From Dietzia sp. ANT_WB102 (GTDB lineage Bacteria; Actinomycetota; Actinomycetes; Mycobacteriales; Mycobacteriaceae), in the NCBI RefSeq assembly GCF_008369165.1, contig NZ_VOBA01000001.1, positions 1,791,630-1,855,629 of the forward strand: a stretch of DNA of 64,000 nt, given 5' to 3'. Positions 44,510-53,356 of this stretch are shown here, in pieces. Every line of letters begins with the position of its first letter. Positions within the stretch are counted from its first letter, which is position 1. A program made the position numbers and the translations under genes. Under the pieces are notes generated by a model. The model ran no database searches. It was not told the DNA's origin and saw only the letters and a list, made by a program, of their open reading frames with translations.

Positions 44510-44557
44510 TCCTCACAGCGAACCGGTGCACAGTGGCGCCCGGTCGAGTCGGTCCAA

Positions 44558-45406
44558 CTACCGATCTGCGACGCGGGCCTCGACGAGCCAGGTTCCGGCG
44601 CCCAGACGGACATCGCCGGTGTGAACGTGATCGCGTAGCGCTGTGGCGGCCGCCTCGACTGCGGCCTCACGGGCGTGGGCATTGGAGATGAGCAGCGGCA
44701 TGACAACGGGGTTCTGCTCCACGGCCTGCCTCGCCAGATCGTCGAGTTCGGAAGCTGGACCCAAGGTGACCTCGTCAGGTCCGGAGGATATGACGACAGA
44801 CTCGAAGCCAGCTGATTCAAGCAACCCGCGCACCATGTCGGGGTCAGCCAGTGAGAACGGTCCTGCAGCGCCACGGGGCGGCATACCGGGACCGTTCAAT
44901 TCTGCGAGCGCTGCCTCGACGGGGATCGAGATGAACGGGTTTTCGGAGGGAGTCTTGAAGCATACGAACGCAAAGCGGCTCCGAGCTTTCAACGAGGACG
45001 CGATGTTGGCGAAGGCCACCGTCGGATGGTCGAAGAACATCACACCCAGCCGCGAGAAGGCGGCATCGAACGGACCGGGTAGATCGTCTTTCTCCACATC
45101 GAGGACAGCGAATTCGACATTCTCGCCCTCGGTCTCGCCAGAAATTCGGGCCCGGGCGTACTCGATCATCGGACGGGACACGTCGACCCCAACGACCGAA
45201 CCGCCGGGGTGCACCCGCCGAGCTATCTCGAGAGTCGTGGTCCCTGTCCCGCAGCCGACGTCCAGCACCCGCTGGTGCGGGCCCAGCTCAAGCAGGTCGA
45301 GCGCCGCTCGACCAAGGGGCTCGAGAGCTCGGTCGTAAGCGGCTGCGTTGCGCACCCACGAGTCCCCGACGGGGCCACTCCAGATGCCGGCCTGCGATGC
45401 GCTCAT
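44558..45406 (-). CDS. SAM-dependent methyltransferase (UbiE/type 11 class)
   Basis: A 282-residue class I methyltransferase. Motif I is VLDVGCGTGTTTLEIAR (about 43-59), the acidic end of strand 2 VVGVDVSRPMI, and motif III-like DAAFSRLGVMFFDHP. This pattern (W-VRNAAAYDRALEPLG near the N-terminus, SRFGVMFF-type motif) is typical of small-molecule methyltransferases annotated as UbiE/type 11 in actinobacteria. The substrate is unknown. The ATG at 45406 has GGAG six bases upstream; an in-frame TTG four codons before is less likely. It converges with the MTS-type methyltransferase, leaving 48 bases between stops. Confidence 0.85.
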   Translation of the reverse strand: MSASQAGIWSGPVGDSWVRNAAAYDRALEPLGRAALDLLELGPHQRVLDVGCGTGTTTLEIARRVHPGGSVVGVDVSRPMIEYARARISGETEGENVEFAVLDVEKDDLPGPFDAAFSRLGVMFFDHPTVAFANIASSLKARSRFAFVCFKTPSENPFISIPVEAALAELNGPGMPPRGAAGPFSLADPDMVRGLLESAGFESVVISSGPDEVTLGPASELDDLARQAVEQNPVVMPLLISNAHAREAAVEAAATALRDHVHTGDVRLGAGTWLVEARVADR

Positions 45407-45487
45407 GATGGGCTCCAATGCCTTGGGCCCATCGTATACCCGACTCGCCGCCGTCGGAACAGTCGCGCGTGGGGACCTCCGGCCTCG

Positions 45488-45802
45488 TCACGCACCGTTC
45501 GCAGTGTCACGAAGCGTCGTCCCTATGACCCAGACAAGAAACTGCACCACCAGCAATGGGGCGATCACGACCAGCGCGCCCCACCCCGTCGTCGCGATCG
45601 GCACCCAGTCGTTCCACCACCTGCCGGTATCTCTGAGGTAGTCCGTGGGTGGCGATTTCCACGGGTATGCCGGACCGTTCACCCGCCGGTACTGCTCTCT
45701 CGATCGCCCTGTGGACGAGTCGACGAGGACATCCGGCACGGCCGAGGCGTCCACGGTCAGCTGGAAGGCCTCGGGCGGAGGGGACGGAGAAACCCGGTAC
45801 AT
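45488..45802 (-). CDS. Small single-span membrane protein, tentative
   Basis: A 104-residue frame with G/C-rich third positions. Residues 1-70 are soluble, rich in Pro, Asp and Arg (MYRVSPSPPPEAFQLTVDAS, DYLRDTGRWWNDWVPI). Residues about 72-97 are a hydrophobic helix (GALVVIAPLLVVQFLVWVIG). No ribosome-binding site precedes the ATG at 45802, so the start may be wrong. No family is recognised. It follows a strong hairpin that should end transcription from the DUF6131 gene, so it would need its own promoter. Confidence 0.45.
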   Translation of the reverse strand: MYRVSPSPPPEAFQLTVDASAVPDVLVDSSTGRSREQYRRVNGPAYPWKSPPTDYLRDTGRWWNDWVPIATTGWGALVVIAPLLVVQFLVWVIGTTLRDTANGA

Positions 45803-45854
45803 GGGAAGGATTCGGCGCCATCGGATTCCCGGATGGCGCCGCCGCGAAAAGGAT

Positions 45855-45897
45855 TTGGCGGACAGCTCCAGCCAGTATTGCTGGAGCTATCCGCCAA
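45855..45897 (-). terminator. Long hairpin downstream of the DUF6131 gene
   Basis: The inverted repeat TTGGCGGA-AGCTCCAGC and GCTGGAGCT-TCCGCCAA pairs over 17 bases, with a C-A mismatch and a 7-base loop. It lies 40 bases after the DUF6131 stop on the minus strand. Its symmetry lets it act in both directions. Confidence 0.75.
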
Positions 45898-45936
45898 GGA
45901 GTCAGTCGCGGCCGCTCGTGTTTCGCGGCCCGCTGA

Positions 45937-46092
45937 TCAGAACCAGTGTTTACGTCCACCGATCGTGCGTCCGGCAGCGCCGAGCGCGAACAAGACCAAG
46001 CCGATGACCAGCAGGACGATACCGATGGTCCACAGGACGGGGATCTTCAAGATGAACCCGAGAATCAACAGAATTACACCCAAGGTGATCAT
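45937..46092 (-). CDS. DUF6131 family small membrane protein
   Basis: A 51-residue protein (MITLGVILLILGFILKIPVL, then WTIGIVLLVIGLVLFALGAA, then GRTIGGRKHWF). It has two short hydrophobic helices joined by KIPVLW and ends in the GRxxGGRKHW tail that marks the DUF6131 family, common in actinobacteria and of unknown function. The ATG at 46092 has AAAGGA seven bases upstream; an ATG two codons earlier is the alternative. The gene is bounded downstream by a strong hairpin, suggesting an independent, well expressed transcript. Confidence 0.85.
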   Translation of the reverse strand: MITLGVILLILGFILKIPVLWTIGIVLLVIGLVLFALGAAGRTIGGRKHWF

Positions 46093-46098
46093 TCGCAT

Positions 46099-46763
46099 TT
46101 CCTTTCATTCAGCAGTGGGATAACACCCACGTGCGATAGTGCTTGAGTAGCTGACGCTACGTGACGATGACATTTCGTGTTACTTGATACCCGGACGTTA
46201 CGGGACATCAGGCCGGTCCACCACCGGTACCGAATGTGCGCGACTTCGATTACTACGGTGGCGCAGTCAAAACGCAATAGCGTCTTTTGGCCGACCCTGA
46301 ACTGTACACACGAGTGTTATGTGAAGTTTTTCGGCACTCGCGCCGGTGTTGCCCACGCTGTCGGGTGTGGCGCTCGCTGGGACTTTCCGGAAGCGCGTAC
46401 GTGGTCTCGTCAACCGGCATATTTGTCGCGGAACTGATATCCAACAGTAGTATCGTGTACGCCAGCGGGTGTTATCGAGGGATTCGAGACTCATGCGACA
46501 GGAACCGGCTCCTGCTCGGGCTGGCAAAGAGGTTCCGTCATGGAAGCCACCACAGTCCGGTTGTCCGATTTTCCGGAGAATTTTTACGCCTCAGCTGGGG
46601 GCCCGGGTTCGTGTGGTGGCTGCTGTCTGTCCCGCACGCCGTAGTGCAGTTGTCCCTCTAGATTGCGCCCCTCTGAATTGCTTTCACGATCGCGAGCACG
46701 GGTGCGTTCTTCGGGATTCTCATCACTGCCACTTCCCGCGACGGCAGTTCAGCTCACCGAGAC
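46099..46763. other. Gene-poor, relatively AT-rich stretch
   Basis: About 665 bases without a frame showing coding-like third positions. The part from about 46100 to 46500 is clearly richer in A/T than its surroundings. Short open stretches exist on both strands, but none has a ribosome-binding site or recognisable product. Upstream signals of the DUF6131 gene lie at its left edge. An RNA gene cannot be excluded. Confidence 0.4.
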
Positions 46764-47309
46764 TCACTCGGACGAGGCGCTGCCGCGGGCACGCTGAACG
46801 TACGGCAGCAGGCTTGAAGCGTCGCCGAGTGTGTCATCGGAGATAACGCCGAGGGTGCCGTCCTGTTGGAGGATGACCGCAGCCACGCCGTCGAGGGAGC
46901 CGCGACCGGACTGCCGTACGGCTGTGTGGATGTCGTCCTCGAGGAGTCGGTGGCGCCGCAGCATGGTTCTCTGCATCTCGCCCCGGTAGTACATGAGGAC
47001 CGGCGGGTGGTCCAGTAGACACCGCGCACGGTGAGATCGGGCGCGGACCGTCGCCAGCAGCCACTGCATCAAGACAAGCAGGGCGATGGCGAAGATCAGC
47101 TGGGCGAGTGGGACGTCGACGGCGGTGATCGTCCGCGCGAAGGTGGCGCCCACGGCGACGGCGATGACGAAATCCAGCGGCGACATCTGTGCCAGCGTGC
47201 GGGGCCCCGACAGTCGCAACATGATCACTATCGCGATCGTGCCGACCGTGACCATGACCAACGTGTGAGCGATCGGCTCCCAGCCGTTCCAGAAGAGGGA
47301 CAGGTTCAT
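46764..47309 (-). CDS. DUF421 (YetF-like) membrane protein
   Basis: A 181-residue protein of the DUF421/YetF family. Three N-terminal membrane helices (about 12-32, 40-60 and 66-86) include the family segment MLRLSGPRTLAQMSPLDFVI. A cytoplasmic alpha/beta domain follows, with HPPVLMYYRGEMQRTMLRRHRL, then DIHTAVRQSGRGSLDGVAAV and ILQQDGTLGVIS. YetF-type proteins are found in Gram-positive bacteria in association with spores or stress; their activity is unknown. The ATG at 47309 or a GTG six codons upstream could start it. It is divergent from the iron-regulated efeO gene. Confidence 0.85.
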   Translation of the reverse strand: MNLSLFWNGWEPIAHTLVMVTVGTIAIVIMLRLSGPRTLAQMSPLDFVIAVAVGATFARTITAVDVPLAQLIFAIALLVLMQWLLATVRARSHRARCLLDHPPVLMYYRGEMQRTMLRRHRLLEDDIHTAVRQSGRGSLDGVAAVILQQDGTLGVISDDTLGDASSLLPYVQRARGSASSE

Positions 47310-47404
47310 GTCCGGAATAGTCTCCACCCCGACGGACCTGTCACAAATCGGGATCGTGTTGCACTGCGGAGGGTGAGGGAGTAAAACTTTCTCCTTGAAG
47401 CAGC

Positions 47405-47423
47405 CAAGGTGAGGCTAACCTAA
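47405..47423 (+). promoter_or_regulatory. IdeR/DtxR iron box upstream of efeO
   Basis: CAAGGTGAGGCTAACCTAA agrees at 16 of 19 positions with the DtxR/IdeR consensus TTAGGTTAGGCTAACCTAA by my count. It lies about 130 bases before the efeO start and about 95 bases before the divergent DUF421 start. Iron-loaded IdeR should repress the efeO-efeB pair. Confidence 0.8.
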
Positions 47424-47549
47424 AACTTCGGTCGGTTGTCTTCGTGTCGCGCAACACCGCGCCGGTTCCCCGGGAAGGCCTGGGTGCGGGGTGGGCCGGC
47501 AGTCCAGTCCACGACAGCAGACACTGCTCTACAGAAAAGCCGAGACCCC

Positions 47550-48740
47550 GTGAGACGAAACCCTCTGTTCAGAAACATCGTTGCGCCAACGCTGAGCGTG
47601 GTGGTGGGGGTGGGCACCCTGGCGGGGTGCACCGACGCCACTGGCACCACGACGGCGGACCGAGCCGAACCCCTCGAGGTGACGATCGATGGCGACACCT
47701 GTCCGGTCTCACCCGCGCAGTCGGCGTCCGGCACCACGCGGTTCGAGCTGACCAACAACGGCTCCGAAGTCAACGAGTTTGAGATTCTCGCAGACGACAA
47801 ACTCCGAGTAGTGGGGGAGAAGGAGAACCTCCAGCCCGGCACGACGACCCCGTTCACCATCGTGCTGGAACCGGGGACCTACTACACGGCCTGCAAGCCC
47901 AACATGGTCGGGGAGATCACCGGAATCGCCGAGTTCACGGTGACCGATTCCGGGCAGACGGTTGCGGAGACCGACGATGTGCAAGGGCAGAGGGGCACGG
48001 CCGAAGCTGACTACACCGCGTACGTCCGCGATCAGGTGGGCGCGTTGCTGGCCGGCACCGAGGAATTCACCGGGGCCTACACCGCCGGTGACCTCGACCG
48101 GGCCCGCGAGCTGTATCCGCGGGCGCGCATGCACTTCGAGCGGATCGAGCCCGTCGCGGAGGCGTTCGGCGACATCGACCCCGCGATCGACCTGCGCGAA
48201 GCAGACTCACAGGACACCGGGGATCCGTGGACCGGATGGCACGTCTTGGAAAAGGACCTGTGGCTGCCCGCGGGACAGCAGCCACTGAGTCCCGCAAACG
48301 GTCGCGAGATTGCCGAGTTGCTGGACCGCGACACCCAGAAACTCTATGACCTGGTGCACGCCGACGACTTCGCGATCAGTCTTGACGAGATCTCCAACGG
48401 CGCGATCGCGCTCCTCGAGGAGGTGGCCAGCACCAAGGTCACTGGAGAGGAGGAGACCTTCTCGCACACCGACCTCTACGACATTCAGGCCAACGTCGAG
48501 GGCGCGTCGGTCGCCTTCGGCATCCTCCGCGAACTCGCCGAGCAGGAGGATCCCGATCTGGTCACCGAGATCGACTCCCGCATGACGTCGCTGACCAAGA
48601 TTCTGGATGGCTACCGCGATGGCGCAGACAGTTTCGTCCCATTCACCGAGCTGGACGTGGCAGAGCGCAAGCAGCTTTCCGACGCCGTCAACGCGCTACG
48701 CCGACCGCTGGCGATGCTGACCGACGTCGTGGTGGGCTGA
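47550..48740 (+). CDS. efeO: EfeO, periplasmic iron-binding lipoprotein of the Efe system
   Basis: A 396-residue EfeO protein. The GTG at 47550 starts a lipoprotein signal (VRRNPLFRNIVAPTLSVVVG, then VGTLAGC) with lipidated Cys27. Residues about 40-125 form the cupredoxin-like domain (EVTIDGDTCPVSPAQSASGT, EFEILADDKLRVVGEKENL, YYTACKPNMVGEI). Residues about 155-390 form the M75/imelysin domain with the HxxE metal motif HVLEKDLW (about 231). EfeO presents ferrous iron to the EfeU permease. EfeB follows two bases after the stop. EfeU is not encoded next to it in this window. The IdeR box upstream predicts induction under iron starvation. Confidence 0.9.
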   Translation: MRRNPLFRNIVAPTLSVVVGVGTLAGCTDATGTTTADRAEPLEVTIDGDTCPVSPAQSASGTTRFELTNNGSEVNEFEILADDKLRVVGEKENLQPGTTTPFTIVLEPGTYYTACKPNMVGEITGIAEFTVTDSGQTVAETDDVQGQRGTAEADYTAYVRDQVGALLAGTEEFTGAYTAGDLDRARELYPRARMHFERIEPVAEAFGDIDPAIDLREADSQDTGDPWTGWHVLEKDLWLPAGQQPLSPANGREIAELLDRDTQKLYDLVHADDFAISLDEISNGAIALLEEVASTKVTGEEETFSHTDLYDIQANVEGASVAFGILRELAEQEDPDLVTEIDSRMTSLTKILDGYRDGADSFVPFTELDVAERKQLSDAVNALRRPLAMLTDVVVG

Positions 48741-48742
48741 CC

Positions 48743-50002
48743 GTGGAGCCTCTAAGCCGACGCACCGTGCTCGCGGCCGGCCTCGCGGGCGGGGTCGGGG
48801 CGGCGGCCGGATTCGCCGGAAGCCGTGTCACCGGCGGCGCCGATGGCGGCCACGGCACCCAGACTCTGATGTACCCGTTCCGGGGGGAGCACCAGCAGGG
48901 CATCACCACTCCCGCCCAACAGCAGATGCATCTCACCGCCTTCGATGTGACCACCGACGACCGCGACGAGCTGATCGCCCTGCTCACCGCGTGGTCCCGG
49001 GCGGCGGAGAACCTCACCGCCGGGCTTCCGGTTGGGGCCCTGCGGGTCTCCAGGTCGGCGCCGCCCGCCGACACCGGCGAGGTCCACGACCTCGACGCCG
49101 CGGGGCTCACCGTGACTTTCGGGTTCGGGCGCACACTTTTCCGCGATGACGACGGCACCGACCGCTTCGAGCTGGCCAACCGGCTCCCTGCGCCCTTGGC
49201 CGAGGACATCCCCCGCATGGCGGCGGAGAAGATCGACGCAGGCCGCAGCGGGGGAGACCTGGTTGTCCAGGCGTGCGCCGAGGACCCGCTCGTGGCTCTG
49301 CACGCCATCCGTAACCTCACTCGGATCGCGTTCGGCACTGCCACCGTCAGGTGGACGCAGCTCGGGTACGGGCGCGTCTCGTCGACCGGCGCGCGCCAGA
49401 CCACCTCACGTAACCTCTTCGGCTTCAAAGACGGCACCGCGTCGCTGCGCGCCGACCAAGAGGATCTGCTGAAGGACTTCGTGTGGGTGAATGACGACGA
49501 CGACGCTGGCGACTGGATGGCTGGCGGCAGTTACCTGTGTGCGCGCAAGATCAGGATGACGATGGAGGTGTGGGACGAGCTGTCGATGCTCGAGCAGGAA
49601 AAGACGATTGGTCGCGTCAAGGTGTCAGGAGGCCCGCTCTCCGGCGGCGAGGAGTTCACGGCGGCGGACTTCACGGCCCGCACCGGGAGCGGCGATCTCG
49701 CGATCCCCGAGGACAGCCACATCGCCCTGGTGCACCCGAGCCGCAATGCCGGGGTCCACATGTTGCGTCGCGGGTACAACTACACCGACGGCTCGGATGA
49801 ACTCGGCCGGCTCGACGCCGGACTGTTCTTCATCGCCTTCGTGCGTGATCCGCGACGACATTTCACGCCGGTGCTCGCCCGCATGCAGTTCGATCGGCTG
49901 ACCGAGTATCTGCAGCACCTCACCAGCTCGGTGTTCGCGATCCCGCCGGGAATGGCCGAGGGCCACACCTACATCGGGCAGCAGCTCTTCGAGGCGTCCT
50001 AG
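48743..50002 (+). CDS. efeB: EfeB, Tat-exported DyP-type haem peroxidase
   Basis: A 419-residue dye-decolorising peroxidase of the EfeB/YcdB group. The GTG is two bases after the efeO stop. The N-terminus is a Tat signal with twin Arg (LSRRTVLAAGLAGGVGAAAG). Diagnostic segments are FGFGRTLF, TSRNLFGFKDGT (the GxxDG motif with the distal catalytic Asp), YLCARKIRMTMEVWDEL, PEDSHIALVHPSR and MLRRGYNYTDG, which carry the haem-side residues. EfeB oxidises ferrous iron, or releases iron from haem, at the cell surface to feed EfeO. Its stop overlaps the stop of the convergent LLM oxidoreductase gene. Confidence 0.92.
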   Translation: MEPLSRRTVLAAGLAGGVGAAAGFAGSRVTGGADGGHGTQTLMYPFRGEHQQGITTPAQQQMHLTAFDVTTDDRDELIALLTAWSRAAENLTAGLPVGALRVSRSAPPADTGEVHDLDAAGLTVTFGFGRTLFRDDDGTDRFELANRLPAPLAEDIPRMAAEKIDAGRSGGDLVVQACAEDPLVALHAIRNLTRIAFGTATVRWTQLGYGRVSSTGARQTTSRNLFGFKDGTASLRADQEDLLKDFVWVNDDDDAGDWMAGGSYLCARKIRMTMEVWDELSMLEQEKTIGRVKVSGGPLSGGEEFTAADFTARTGSGDLAIPEDSHIALVHPSRNAGVHMLRRGYNYTDGSDELGRLDAGLFFIAFVRDPRRHFTPVLARMQFDRLTEYLQHLTSSVFAIPPGMAEGHTYIGQQLFEAS

Positions 50003-51042
50003 TCGTCGTCCGCCTGCAACCGGGCCACCACGTCGGCCATCGCTCCATCGTGGCCGGGGTTACCCGGCATCGCCAGTGTCACCCCGGCGGTCATGCCGTC
50101 CGGCAGGGGCGCGAGCCGCCCACGGATCGCCTCCGCCAGTTCGCTATACCGGGCGGTGAGCACGATCGTGTCCAGGACGTCGTCGGTGACCACCTGCGGC
50201 AGCCGGTCCCACTGCCCCTCCCGGACAAGGGAGGCCAACTCGCGCTGCAGGTCGGGGAAGCCGTGCCGTTCGAGCGCCCCGCGGTAGGCGGGAGTGGAGT
50301 AGAGGAAGGCGAACAGTCGGCGGCGTTCCTCGCGTGCGGCGGCCAGGTCGGCGTCGGTCTCCCCGGTGATCACCTGGAGTCCGGTGACCACCTCGAACCC
50401 GGTCAGTGACCTGCCCACCCCGGCAGCGCCGTGCGTCAACGCGGGCAGGCACGTCCCGGTGAGGTAGGCCGGGTCCGCGGTGGTGGGGTGGGTGATGAGT
50501 CCGTCCGCGTCGGCCCCGGCGACCTCGAGCATGCGCGGCCCCACCGCGCCGAGGTAGATCGGCGGCACCGCGGTCTGCTCGTCCGGGCCGGGATTGAAGT
50601 AGGGCTGCAGCCGGGTGAGGCGGTAGTGGCGCCCCTCGAACGGCGTGAGCTCGCCGGTGCGGAACGCCGTAAACGCCGTCCGGAGAACATGGACGTACTC
50701 GCTCATCCTCGCCGCCGGCGCCGACCACGTCATCCCGTACCGGTCCTCGATGTTCTGCCGGACCTGAGTGCCCAGGCCCAGCTGGAATCGGCCCCCGGAT
50801 ATCGACGACAGATCCCAGGCGGAGTACGCGGTTGCCATGGGGCTTCGGACGAACGCCAGCGCGATGGACGTCCGCACGACGAGCCGGTCAGTCGCCTGCA
50901 GGGCGAGTAACGCTAACAGGAACGGGTCGTGCACCGTCTCCGAGATATGCAGGCCGTCATACCCGGCAGCCTCGGCCCGACGGGCGAATTCCGCGACGGA
51001 CGTCGGGGCGATTGCCGGATCGGCACTGGTGTAGACCTTCAT
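49999..51042 (-). CDS. LLM-class F420-dependent oxidoreductase
   Basis: A 347-residue luciferase-like (TIM-barrel) oxidoreductase, probably using coenzyme F420. Typical segments are EAAGYDGLHISETVHDPFL, VVRTSIALAFVRSPMATAYS, GRFQLGLGTQVRQN and PPIYLGAVGPRMLEVAGADA. The pattern suits the TIGR03617-like subfamily of mycobacteria and relatives. The substrate is unknown. The gene converges on efeB; the two stop codons share bases 50000-50001, so no intergenic terminator can exist here. It is divergent from the OYE-type oxidoreductase gene across 127 bases, which could indicate shared regulation. Confidence 0.87.
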   Translation of the reverse strand: MKVYTSADPAIAPTSVAEFARRAEAAGYDGLHISETVHDPFLLALLALQATDRLVVRTSIALAFVRSPMATAYSAWDLSSISGGRFQLGLGTQVRQNIEDRYGMTWSAPAARMSEYVHVLRTAFTAFRTGELTPFEGRHYRLTRLQPYFNPGPDEQTAVPPIYLGAVGPRMLEVAGADADGLITHPTTADPAYLTGTCLPALTHGAAGVGRSLTGFEVVTGLQVITGETDADLAAAREERRRLFAFLYSTPAYRGALERHGFPDLQRELASLVREGQWDRLPQVVTDDVLDTIVLTARYSELAEAIRGRLAPLPDGMTAGVTLAMPGNPGHDGAMADVVARLQADDD

Positions 51043-51169
51043 CAGTCCTGTCTACCGGCACCGGCTCACGAGTCGAGAGCGCGCCCTCGTCGTCGTCGGA
51101 TCCCGCTGGGGGCGCACACAATTCTGTGCTTGCAGTCGACACCCGTCGACTTCGGAGTAATCTACTCGC

Positions 51170-53287
51170 GTGGCTACCCTCACCTCGTTCCCTCGTCTCA
51201 TGTCTCCCGGCCGGATCGGCCCGATGGAGACGCACAACCGCATCGTGCTTCCCGCCATGGACATGAACGTGTCCGAGGACGGTGAAATCGAGCAGCGGGA
51301 GATCGACCACTACGCCGCCCGCGCGGCCGGGGGAGCAGGTCTGATCATCACGGGGGCGTGCGCGATCGCGTTCCCTGTGGGGGCAGCGTCGATGAAGGAG
51401 CCGGGCCTGTCGGATGACAAGTTCATCCCGGGCCTGAAGGCGCTGGCGGACGCGGTGCACGCGGCGGGTTCCAAGCTGTGCGTGCAGTCCACGCATCACG
51501 GCAAGGTCGCGCGCGTGGACGTCGCCAACGACCGGCCGGTCATCGCGCCCAGCGTGCAGGACTACAGCTACGACATGTCCGCTCTGGCCGACAGCACGCC
51601 GGAGGAGTTGGCACGGATGGGCGCGGCCACCGGCGGTAAGCAGATGGTTTTCAAGGAGATGGACGACGCTGACATCTCCTGGCTCATCTCCACCTGGGCC
51701 GATGCCGCCGAGCGGATCGCCAAGGCCGGCGCCGACGCGATCGAGATTCACGCCGCCCACGGGTACATCCTCGGTGTGTTCCTCAACCGTCGCGACAACA
51801 AGCGCACCGATGGCTACGGCGGGTCGCTCGAGAACCGTGCGCGCCTGGCGTGTGAGGTCATCGCTGCGGTCAAGGAGCGGGTGGGCAACCAGCTCGCGGT
51901 GATCGTGCGGGTGGCCGGGGAGGAGTACGGCCAGGACGGCGGGTTGACCCTGCCCGAGGCGACCGAGGCCGCGGTGCTGTTCGAGCGCGCGGGCGCCGAC
52001 GCGATCCACGTCACCGGCTGGGGCCGCAACCCCTTCAACAACTTCACCGACGGCCCACTGCCCGACACGATCGGCGCGTACGTGGACAACGCCGCAGCCA
52101 TCAAGAAGGCCGTGTCGATCCCGGTGGTCGGCGTGGGCCGCATGCTGCCGGAGGTGGCGGAGAAGGCGATCGACGACGACAAGGTCGACTTCGCCGCGAT
52201 GGGCCGGCAACTGCTCGCCGATCCGAACCTGCCCAACAAGCTGGCCGCCGGGACTCCCGAGCAGGTGCGGCCCTGCATCAACTGTTACCTGTGTGTGGCC
52301 GAGAACTTCTTCGACGACACCCCGTTCTGTGCGGTGAACCCGGCGCTGGGTAACGAGAAGCTTCTGCCGCTGACGCCCGCACCCAAGCGGCAGCATGTCG
52401 TGGTGGTGGGCGCCGGACCCGCGGGAATGGAGTCGGCGCTGGTGCTGACCGAGCGCGGGCATCGCGTGACGGTGCTCGATCAGGCCGACCGGATGGGCGG
52501 CACCATGTGGTTCTCCACCCTCACCACGCCGGCAAACGAGCCGCTGATCCGTTTCTATGAGGCGGAGGCCAAGCGTCTCGGCATCGATGTGCGGCTGAAC
52601 ACCGAGGCGACGCCCGCGTCGATCCGTGCGCTGGGCGCGGACCGCGTGATCGTGGCGACCGGCGCGAAGCGCCCCGCCCCGACCATCCCGGGCGGCGGCC
52701 TACCGCACGTCCACACCGGTGATTCCCTGCGCGCCACCATGCTGGGCACCGCTACAGCTGACGAGGCCGGGTTCTTCCTGCGGATGGCCGGACGGCTGGG
52801 CAAGCTGTCGACCATCACCAAGCGCCCGTCCTGGATCCGTCGACTGACCAAGATCGCGCTGCCGATGGGCAAGAACGTGGTGGTGATCGGTGGGTCGCTG
52901 GTCGGCCTGGAGCTGGCTGAGTTCCTCGCTGAGCGTGGCCGCAAGGTCACGCTGCTGCACGAGTCGCAGCAACTCGGGCTGCCGCTGGCGATGCCGCGCC
53001 GCTGGACTGCGGTGCGTCACGCCCGCGAACACGGTGTCGATATCCAGCGTCAGGTGGAGGTCACCCGCATCACCGAGTCCGGTGTCGAGTGGACCACTGC
53101 CAAGGGAGAGGCGAAGTCCGCCCCGGCCGACATGGTCGTCTACGCCGACGGCACCACCGCCGCCGCCCCGCTCGCCGACGAACTCCGCGCCGCCGGCATC
53201 GACTGCGAGGTCATCGGCGACGCTGGCGACGTCGGCTACATCCACGGCGCAATCCACTCGGCATGGAAGGCCGCGACGGTCGGCTGA
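51170..53287 (+). CDS. OYE-type NADH:flavin oxidoreductase with iron-sulfur and FAD domains
   Basis: A 705-residue enzyme of the 2,4-dienoyl-CoA reductase/trimethylamine dehydrogenase family. Residues 1-345 form the FMN TIM barrel (NRIVLPAMDMNVSEDGEIEQ, EIHAAHGYILGVFLNRRDN, DGYGGSLENRAR). The 4Fe-4S ligands are CINCYLC followed by a Cys 12 residues later (about 365-383). From about 400 a Rossmann domain binds FAD (VVVVGAGPAGMESALVL) and a second nucleotide site is VVVIGGSLVGLELAEFL (about 565-580). It transfers electrons from NAD(P)H to an enoate-type substrate that is not predictable. GTG start at 51170. A decayed homologous 3' fragment lies at 26083-26170. Confidence 0.9.
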   Translation: MATLTSFPRLMSPGRIGPMETHNRIVLPAMDMNVSEDGEIEQREIDHYAARAAGGAGLIITGACAIAFPVGAASMKEPGLSDDKFIPGLKALADAVHAAGSKLCVQSTHHGKVARVDVANDRPVIAPSVQDYSYDMSALADSTPEELARMGAATGGKQMVFKEMDDADISWLISTWADAAERIAKAGADAIEIHAAHGYILGVFLNRRDNKRTDGYGGSLENRARLACEVIAAVKERVGNQLAVIVRVAGEEYGQDGGLTLPEATEAAVLFERAGADAIHVTGWGRNPFNNFTDGPLPDTIGAYVDNAAAIKKAVSIPVVGVGRMLPEVAEKAIDDDKVDFAAMGRQLLADPNLPNKLAAGTPEQVRPCINCYLCVAENFFDDTPFCAVNPALGNEKLLPLTPAPKRQHVVVVGAGPAGMESALVLTERGHRVTVLDQADRMGGTMWFSTLTTPANEPLIRFYEAEAKRLGIDVRLNTEATPASIRALGADRVIVATGAKRPAPTIPGGGLPHVHTGDSLRATMLGTATADEAGFFLRMAGRLGKLSTITKRPSWIRRLTKIALPMGKNVVVIGGSLVGLELAEFLAERGRKVTLLHESQQLGLPLAMPRRWTAVRHAREHGVDIQRQVEVTRITESGVEWTTAKGEAKSAPADMVVYADGTTAAAPLADELRAAGIDCEVIGDAGDVGYIHGAIHSAWKAATVG

Positions 53288-53356
53288 GAGGTAATCCAGA
53301 GTCCGGCTCGCGTCACCCCGAAGGATGCCGTTGTGCCACGGACGGCAAAGGCGGAA

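Noticed and set aside
50957-52462. 501-codon minus-strand frame opposite the OYE-type gene
   Set aside because: His/Arg/Val-rich mirror translation; the plus-strand gene has all expected motifs.
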